Below, piece by piece: positions 57,520-64,000 of a DNA stretch of 64,000 nt. Made by a program: the position numbers and the translations under genes. The DNA comes from Acanthopleura granulata (Eukaryota > Mollusca > Polyplacophora > Chitonida > Chitonidae). How positions within the stretch are numbered: the stretch's first letter is position 1; every line of letters begins with the position of its first letter. The stretch covers positions 449,001-513,000 of the forward strand of contig JABBOT010000008.1 of NCBI GenBank assembly GCA_016165875.1, given 5' to 3'. Below the pieces are notes generated by a model, which was not told the origin of the DNA, ran no database searches, and saw only the letters and a list, made by a program, of their open reading frames with translations.

Positions 57520-57560
57520 TTGTTATCTTTTCAGATCGCAGTCCAAAGCTACCAATCCAG
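57520..57560 (+). other. 3' splice site and 5' UTR of GPCR copy 2
   Basis: CTTTTGTTATCTTTTCAG then 26 bases to the ATG. This matches the layout at GPCR copy 1. Confidence 0.5.
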
Positions 57561-58730
57561 ATGAGCCACAAATTCCTCGGTGAACTATTGTTCGCGTTTC
57601 TGGCGATAGAGATTTATAGCACCGCCATGTTGGTCAACGCAAAGACCTCGGTGAACGCATCAACCAATGGAGCGAGAATTTACAATGTCTCACTCAATGA
57701 AACGGACGAAGACATGGAGGAAGAGAGTGAAGAGCTCCCATTGGCTAGCAAGGTGGTCTACGGAATAGTCATCCCTGCGATGGTCGTGGTTTGTGTCATT
57801 GGAAACATTCTTACGATATTATCTTTCGTCCAAGATCGCAAACTGCAGACAGTCCACAACACGTATCTTATGAATCTTGCGGTATCCGACCTTTTGATTG
57901 GCAGTATAAGCATGCCGTTTTATGCCGTCTACACACTGAGGGACTACCGCTGGCCGTTTGGAGTTGCCTTCTGTAAGATTTTCTTGAGCATAGACTTTCT
58001 GGCATGTTTGGAATCGGTGTTCATCATAATGCTAGTGAGCTACGATCGGTGTATGCTCCTCTTACAAGGAGCGTCCTATTCTACCAAACAAACATCAAGA
58101 GCTGCGAAAGTTCGCATCCTCGTTTCCTGGTTGATCGCTATCCTTATGTACATACCGGCCATTGTGTTTTGGGACGTGGTCCGAGGATATAGAATCGTGG
58201 AGGAAGAGGATTGTGATGTGGAATTCTACGACGACTTTAGTTTCATCATGGTCACTTCCGTGGTAGAGTTTCTCATACCTCTTGCCACCATCACGTCTCT
58301 CAACATTTTCCTTTATAGTCTCATCCTGAGGCGTTCTAGAGAAGCCCCTGTGAAGAAAATGGCGGAAACACAAGGCAAACCCGAGGAGGGCAAAGACAAG
58401 GGTAAGACGATGAAGCGAGAGAGGAAGGCGGCTCGATCGCTGGGCATCCTGGTTTGTGTGTTTACTGTGTGTTGGATGCCATACACCGTCTGTACAGTCA
58501 CCATAGCTTTCTGTGAGCACTGTGTTCCTGAAGACCTTTACGAAGCCTTCAACTGGCTGCTGTGGGGAAACTCCACCTTGAACCCGTTTCTGTATGCCTT
58601 CACCAGCAAACAGTTCCAGAATAACTTTATACGTCTTCTGGGTTTGAAGAAAGTTTGCTTCTCCAGCAACAGAGTTGTGCCAAAAGAAATGAAATCAGAT
58701 GTCTCTACAGTAGCGAATCAGACCACGTGA
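57561..58730 (+). CDS. Aminergic GPCR, histamine H3-receptor-like (copy 2)
   Basis: A 389-residue class A GPCR, clearly paralogous to the one at 37342 and on the same strand (TM1-TM5 and TM6-TM7 nearly alignable without gaps). A 3' splice site (TATCTTTTCAG, exon from 57535) lies 26 bases before the ATG. Features: a hydrophobic N-terminus, sequons NAS, NVS and NET (32-48), D110 (2.50), Cys138-Cys218, Asp145 (3.32), DRC 162-164, Glu236 (5.46), CWMP 304-307, NWLLWGNS, NPFLY 341-345. The third loop is only ~35 residues (Lys/Glu-rich, then KRERKAARSL). Same receptor-class reasoning as copy 1; the ligand is an inference. Confidence 0.9.
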   Translation: MSHKFLGELLFAFLAIEIYSTAMLVNAKTSVNASTNGARIYNVSLNETDEDMEEESEELPLASKVVYGIVIPAMVVVCVIGNILTILSFVQDRKLQTVHNTYLMNLAVSDLLIGSISMPFYAVYTLRDYRWPFGVAFCKIFLSIDFLACLESVFIIMLVSYDRCMLLLQGASYSTKQTSRAAKVRILVSWLIAILMYIPAIVFWDVVRGYRIVEEEDCDVEFYDDFSFIMVTSVVEFLIPLATITSLNIFLYSLILRRSREAPVKKMAETQGKPEEGKDKGKTMKRERKAARSLGILVCVFTVCWMPYTVCTVTIAFCEHCVPEDLYEAFNWLLWGNSTLNPFLYAFTSKQFQNNFIRLLGLKKVCFSSNRVVPKEMKSDVSTVANQTT

Positions 58731-59681
58731 TTATGTGTAATATGTGAAAGTGATAATGCGTATTGGTGTCTAAAATGTTGTATCATTTGTTTTTTTGTCT
58801 TAATGTGTAACGTCATCGCTGTGAACGTCTTTTAAATGGCTCAGGATTGCACATGTATGCTGGGCCTGATGAAGATTTTTCACAGTTTCACATACAAAAT
58901 GATACACTGGGCTAAATCTGAGATATGTCTCATTGTCCCCAACTTAACTTTTAGAAAGACAGATCTGTACTCTTTCATTCCGCAAGCTACAATTGTGATG
59001 GCCTATATTCGAACGGTGCTGTCCTGATAATGTCAAAGCTGTACGCTAAACATATATCCGTTGATCTTGAAGAAATTCTGACTTCATATCACCGTTATAC
59101 GAGAGTGATAACGTTATAATTACCACAAATGTGGTAGTATAGAGAGCTTTAGGCAAAACTTTGCTATCCGTTATTTCAATTGGACTCTGTCGCACTTGGC
59201 ATCTTCGAGTTTCATCTTTGTTAAACTCATGAAAAGTTTGGACTGAAACCAAAAAGATGTACTCCATTGAAGGGCCGATTGAAAAGTTGCGTGGTAGTAT
59301 GAACTCCCCCCCCCCCCCACTTAAATTGAGATCAGACGGAGCTGTAAGTAACTACAAAGATATGGAAGAGAAAAAGATCTTAAGTTTCGGAAGAGCAGCC
59401 GCATCCATCCTAGCAGCGAACATACCTGATGCTGAAAATGGCGGCTGGCGAAGTTCGGATGCTACCCGAGTGAGTGGGTTGGTTACATTTGTGTTAATTG
59501 CGACGTTTTGGCCTGTATTATTATTCCATAAAAAGAGATATGAATTCAACATTACATTAAGATCGCGGGAAATATAATTTTTTTGTAGCGTACAGCTTTG
59601 ACACTCTGTTGACAGTCGACAGGACGGAGTTAGAGGTTTGTAAATGTAACGATAGAGAGTAGACAGTTTGGAAGCTGTGGC

Positions 59682-59776
59682 CATCCGATCGCAGAGCTCA
59701 GCAGGCTGGGTACATGGTCATCCGATCGCAGAGCTAAGCTGTTCTGGGTACATGGTCAACTGATCACAGAGCTAAC
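59682..59776 (+). repeat. ~38-bp tandem repeat, 3 copies
   Basis: CATCCGATCGCAGAGCT at 59682 and 59719, and a diverged CAACTGATCACAGAGCT at 59757, separated by GGGTACATGGT. Confidence 0.88.
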
Positions 59777-61892
59777 AATTAGATAATCGTGGAATGGCGC
59801 TGATGCTCGCTAATGGGAATGAATGGTTTGGCTGTGCCTAGCTTCGCTTTCTGGTTCCGGAAGCCCTTTATCAGGCAGACAAGTTTAAAACCTGACCTGA
59901 CTGTGTCCTTGTTACAGCTTCTTGGAAGCCTTTCATTGAACATCTTGGAAAATAATAATAGTCATCAGAAAGAAAATGCTAAAAACAGTACATGGATAAT
60001 TTGATGCACTATGCCTGATTACATGTAAGGTAGCATTTTCAACTACATCTGCCATCAGTTATCATACGCGAAGACGTTTAGACAACGTGGGCTTGGAGGG
60101 ACTACCGTAATATGCATCCAAGGGTAGTATTTTGTGGTGCGGTGTGAGCAGCACTGCTGAAAACATGTTCCCTACCTCAGTGAGATATGAGCAGTCCCAA
60201 TTTAGAATCTCTAATAAGGGATAGTGTGTGAAATCATGAGATCCATGACCTCACCACCAGGTTAACACATGTATTTAAAATATGAAACTAAAATATATGA
60301 TATAGATATGATACTTGTGCCATTAAAATAGGACCAGGTGTTTGTTTTCAATGACAGATGGAAGTAGGTGTTTATATTCTCGACCGACCCATGAAATCCA
60401 AATGAAGAGTAGCACACTCTAGCACAGTAGTCAACATAAAATACAAGTATAGGCCACTTTTCACCATCACACTGATCACACACACAAGCACGTAAGTGGA
60501 GCTAATAGTGTTACAATTGTATCATCAATAAAAAAAAAACAACAGTGAAAAAGTACGTAATTACGACATTACCTTCTGGAGACATAGCTTAATCTGAAGA
60601 TGAAGGGGAACCAAATGTCGATTGGCTGAATTTGCGTTTGATTAGCGTGTAAGGGTGTGTTTTTATTAGCTAAACTCAAATGCTATGCATTGAAAGAAAA
60701 CGGACCACATGCGTGGACATTGTGAAGATTTGGGCCACACGGGCAGGCGATAAAAATAAAGGTCTCAAGCTGTGGACTGCTTTGTCCTATTATGCACCAG
60801 TTCACGTCCTTATGCCTTGCATATTCGTTAACCACTGAGTCATTTAAACATGCGTTGTGACGTCACGGCAGATCGATGTGTTCTTACAGCTTAATTGTTA
60901 ACGATTTGTTGCGGACAGGTATCACTGGTTGGATGGAGGTGAGTCTTGTGTCCTTTTCCTCAATGTGGCGTTTCTGTGAGCCGTCAGTGAAGTCATCAGC
61001 ATGATCATTTACTATTTAGTTCTGTTAATACTGGATCAATTTCGAGTGGATATCTCGTCTAACCATATGCTATCTGACAACGAGCACATTAAATGCCCAG
61101 TCGTGGGGGCGTCGGGAAGGAGAATTTCATTTCAGCTTTTTGTTTGCCTGAACAATGCCTTAAGTTTATCCCTTAATGTGTAACAAATGAGAGCTTGTTC
61201 AGACAAAAAAGCTAAACAAACAAGGAGATACTGAAATTGCGAAAGATTTGTGATCATAACGCAATCTAAAATGCTAGTGACTGGCCTGTAAATATGCAAC
61301 AAGATTGTTACATGGAAATAAAGTTTCAGTGCGTATCCTGAGATCGTTAAAGCTTACGTCAGCAGCTTGTTCAGAACTTTCGTTTGTTTAAGAATAAAGC
61401 GGACATCTGTCAGATGTTTGTGATTGTGTATTGAACAGTTTCTTGTCCCTGTACAACAGAGCTGTTTCCACACATTTTGTACAAGCCAGTTGACAATGTC
61501 TCATTCCAGAGGGCGGCTCAGTATTTCCGTGGAGTTGTATGGAAGCCTATAACACAGGAACCCAAAGGAAAACATACTAGGGCCTTAGGAAATCTTCCAT
61601 TCCAGACACATAAACTTTGATGTACGAGCGCTTTTCTTTATGCCTGGTAATGGAAACAGAAAGCGCTCACATTTTAGAAGATAGCGTTCCCAGCTTTGCT
61701 AGTTAAGACAGGGTGGCAAGTTGTGTGATTGTGTAGAAAAGTGTTAGTTCGGTGTGAGACAAATGGTTCCAGAGGCAATATCCCGTAGACAACACAGCAA
61801 CTCGATGTCTGGCTTATTTGTTCATTGTAATGCCATACAGACAGGTGGTCTATTGAAATATGTGGTGAACAAAAACCTACCTGCTACAAGGG

Positions 61893-62159
61893 AGGGGGCC
61901 TCCGTGGCTCAGTCGGTTAGCGCGCTATCGCAGCACAATTACCCGAAGCCTCCAACCAACGCGGTCGCTGTGAGTTCAAGACCAGCTCATGCTGGCTTCC
62001 TCTCCGGCCGTACGTGGGAAGGTCTGCCAGCAACCTGCGGATGGTCGTGGGTTTCCCCCGGGCTCTGCCCGGTTTCCTCCGACCATAATGCTGGCCGCCG
62101 TCGTATGAGTGAAATATTCTTGAATACGGCGTAAAACACCAATCAAATAAATAAATAAA
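61893..62159 (+). mobile_element. SINE copy, full length, near-consensus, with TSD
   Basis: Intact head (GTGGCTCAGTCGGTTAGCGC), body and (AAAT)n tail, flanked by the perfect 11-bp duplication TGCTACAAGGG (61882-61892 and 62160-62170). It is the youngest-looking copy here. Confidence 0.93.
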
Positions 62160-63549
62160 TGCTACAAGGGACGGAACTACATAGTGTGCCCTGGGGATAT
62201 AACGGCGGTGGATAGAACATTCATAGAAAGTAAAACATCCATGGAAGGTAGATTCCGACACTAAAACTTCACTCGAAAGACCACACAAAAATGAAGATAT
62301 GAAACGAGATAAGGGCATCACTAATTTTTTTAGATTTTTTTTTCCACCAAATTAAATGCGGTCGGATATTTTGATTGCATGGTGGACTTGGGAGACAATT
62401 CTGAACAGGCTAAAACAGCGACGTCACACATTCCATTTAGCTGATATTAAACAGCCCTGGATTGTCGTATTTCCATATTAATTCAGATAGAGGTGTAGTA
62501 ACAACATTCATGTAGTACGTAATCATATAACCTCTGGGTCGAAACCGACATTCGTATACCATCCACCAACCAACTTGGGCATTCCTGGTCAATAATCGCA
62601 AGACCAGATTCCAAAAACGACTAATAACACAAACCATCCAAGGCAATATCTTTACGGGTTCGTGACAGGGTCGGTAACGCATCGGTTTACACTGTGTCAG
62701 TCATTATTGTAAGCGTTGCGGCCTCTAGATCTGATTTTAAGGAGATTGGGCGGATGGGTGATAATCTTAGCTGTATTCTGTTCACTTCGAATCCCTGCAT
62801 CATCCCTTCGAATCTCCGCATCACTGCCTTCTTGCCAATGAGGTAAATGATGAGAAAACCTTGGTCACTTTTGATCCTCATTCATAGACGCGCAACGCTA
62901 GCTTCTCTTTATCATGTATATATATTGTGGTCTATTTATTCGGCGTTAAGTGGCGGTTTGGGAAATGGGAATTGATCTTATCGACTGTCGGGACGCCTAT
63001 TGTGGTTGACTATTATAGAGTACTCTAGGTAGTCATCCACTGAAATCCCATCATACAAATAGCCATTGTGACGATGAGAAAACACGTTAATTGCCCATAT
63101 GTTAACCGCCAGTATAACGTCAACTGAAATGCTACTTCAATTCTTTTGTAAGAAAAAGTAAAAGCATCATTCTTTCCGTCAAAGGCAAGAGGTAATCCCA
63201 TTTTATGCGATAGGCCGTTGACTACAAGCGCTCTATTTCGCGAAGAGACAAGTAAAGATAAAATAGTGCACCATTTTGTATTCTTCAGTGTGTGACATCA
63301 GTACGTGTCCTGTACCAGACCTCTCATTACAACACATAAGAAGGCCAGAAACACTACACACACGTTTGCTTACCAGTGCTTTTATATGAGGCAAGAGATA
63401 ATTGATGTTCAGTTTATTAAACGACTTCTAAGACAGTGGTTCGGTTCAGGGATGGATCGGAATGCGAACCTGCTGAAATACATAAGATTGCTGTTGTGTA
63501 AAGTCCATTATTAAGCTGGATGACTGTCAACATGTGAATATCTCATCAG

Positions 63550-63696
63550 AGGAGTTTACCGAAACATCCATCTAGGACACTGTAAAGCCTATAGTGAAGA
63601 GTAGCAGCCTGATATGGTACTACGACCTCAGAGCTGATTCTGACTACTTTGAAGCAGTAGCCTTCTGTATGCCATCAAAATGTCTTCGTTTGACCA
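63550..63696 (+). other. Possible first exon of a gene running off the right side
   Basis: ATCAAAATGTCTTCGTTTGACCAG|GTAATG gives a short M-S-S-F-D-Q start in good ATG context followed by a donor. No downstream exon is visible before the window ends. Confidence 0.2.
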
Positions 63697-64000
63697 GGTA
63701 ATGATAATGGTAAATCTCCAAGACAAAACAATTCGCTTTCAGACAAGTCTGACAGGAGGTAAACTTGGGAGATCTGAGCCAAGCTTCACGATATTTCTAA
63801 AGTCTTTTTGCTTAATCAAAAGTGTTTTGCTTCTGCGACATTTCACTTAAGTTTTTTGAGACACACTTCATGATGGCAGAGCTACTGACTTCAGCAATTT
63901 ACTGAACCTAGGAAGTTCCGTGAAACCAGGCCCTGTAAACACAATTATCGCCATACAGAATCTGTACAGAAGTGCCCCAGAATGACATCTGCCGATATGA

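Larger units (their letters stand above)
58731..63549. other. Right-hand intergenic sequence
   Basis: Contains a poly-C tract (~59308), a 38-bp repeat (59682) and the young SINE (61893). A 106-residue open frame at 59257-59577 has no recognisable domain and spans the poly-C tract. Confidence 0.6.

Noticed and set aside
59257..59577. 106-residue open frame
   Set aside because: Spans a poly-C tract, has no recognisable domain, and no splice or regulatory context.

Overview
This is animal nuclear DNA: AT-rich, with short exons in GT-AG introns, dispersed tRNA-derived SINEs and minisatellites. The gene families and SINEs fit a lophotrochozoan such as a mollusc or brachiopod. Amphioxus cannot be excluded, and the species cannot be named from this window.

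Positions 1-29.7 kb hold the 3' part of a BRCA2 gene on the + strand. I traced 21 exons whose splice phases all agree. They encode about 1,796 residues: 14 BRC repeats in the first, left-truncated exon, then a linker, the helical domain, OB1, OB2 with the Tower, OB3, and a short C-terminus ending just after a KAFRPPR motif. An 8.7-kb BRCA2 intron contains a complete gene on the opposite strand (7701-13098). It has five coding exons, 1,099 residues, and the order DZIP3-type HEPN - CARD - NACHT - leucine-rich repeats, so it is an NLR-like immune receptor candidate. Two BRCA2 splice junctions are amplified as tandem arrays: six extra 3' splice sites upstream of an OB1 exon, and six extra exon-edge units downstream of a Tower exon, five of which keep a GT donor.

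Positions 29.7-64 kb are gene-poor. They hold two paralogous aminergic-type GPCRs on the + strand (37342-38583 and 57561-58730), most like histamine H3 receptors. Each has a single coding exon preceded by a 3' splice site. Between and around them lie minisatellites, SINE copies, a perfect 339-bp tandem duplication and a decayed non-LTR reverse transcriptase.

BRCA2 (recombination repair), the nested NLR (innate sensing) and the GPCRs (amine signalling) have no evident functional link; the nesting is positional. The most unusual structures are the exon-edge arrays in BRCA2 and the nested HEPN-CARD-NACHT-LRR gene.
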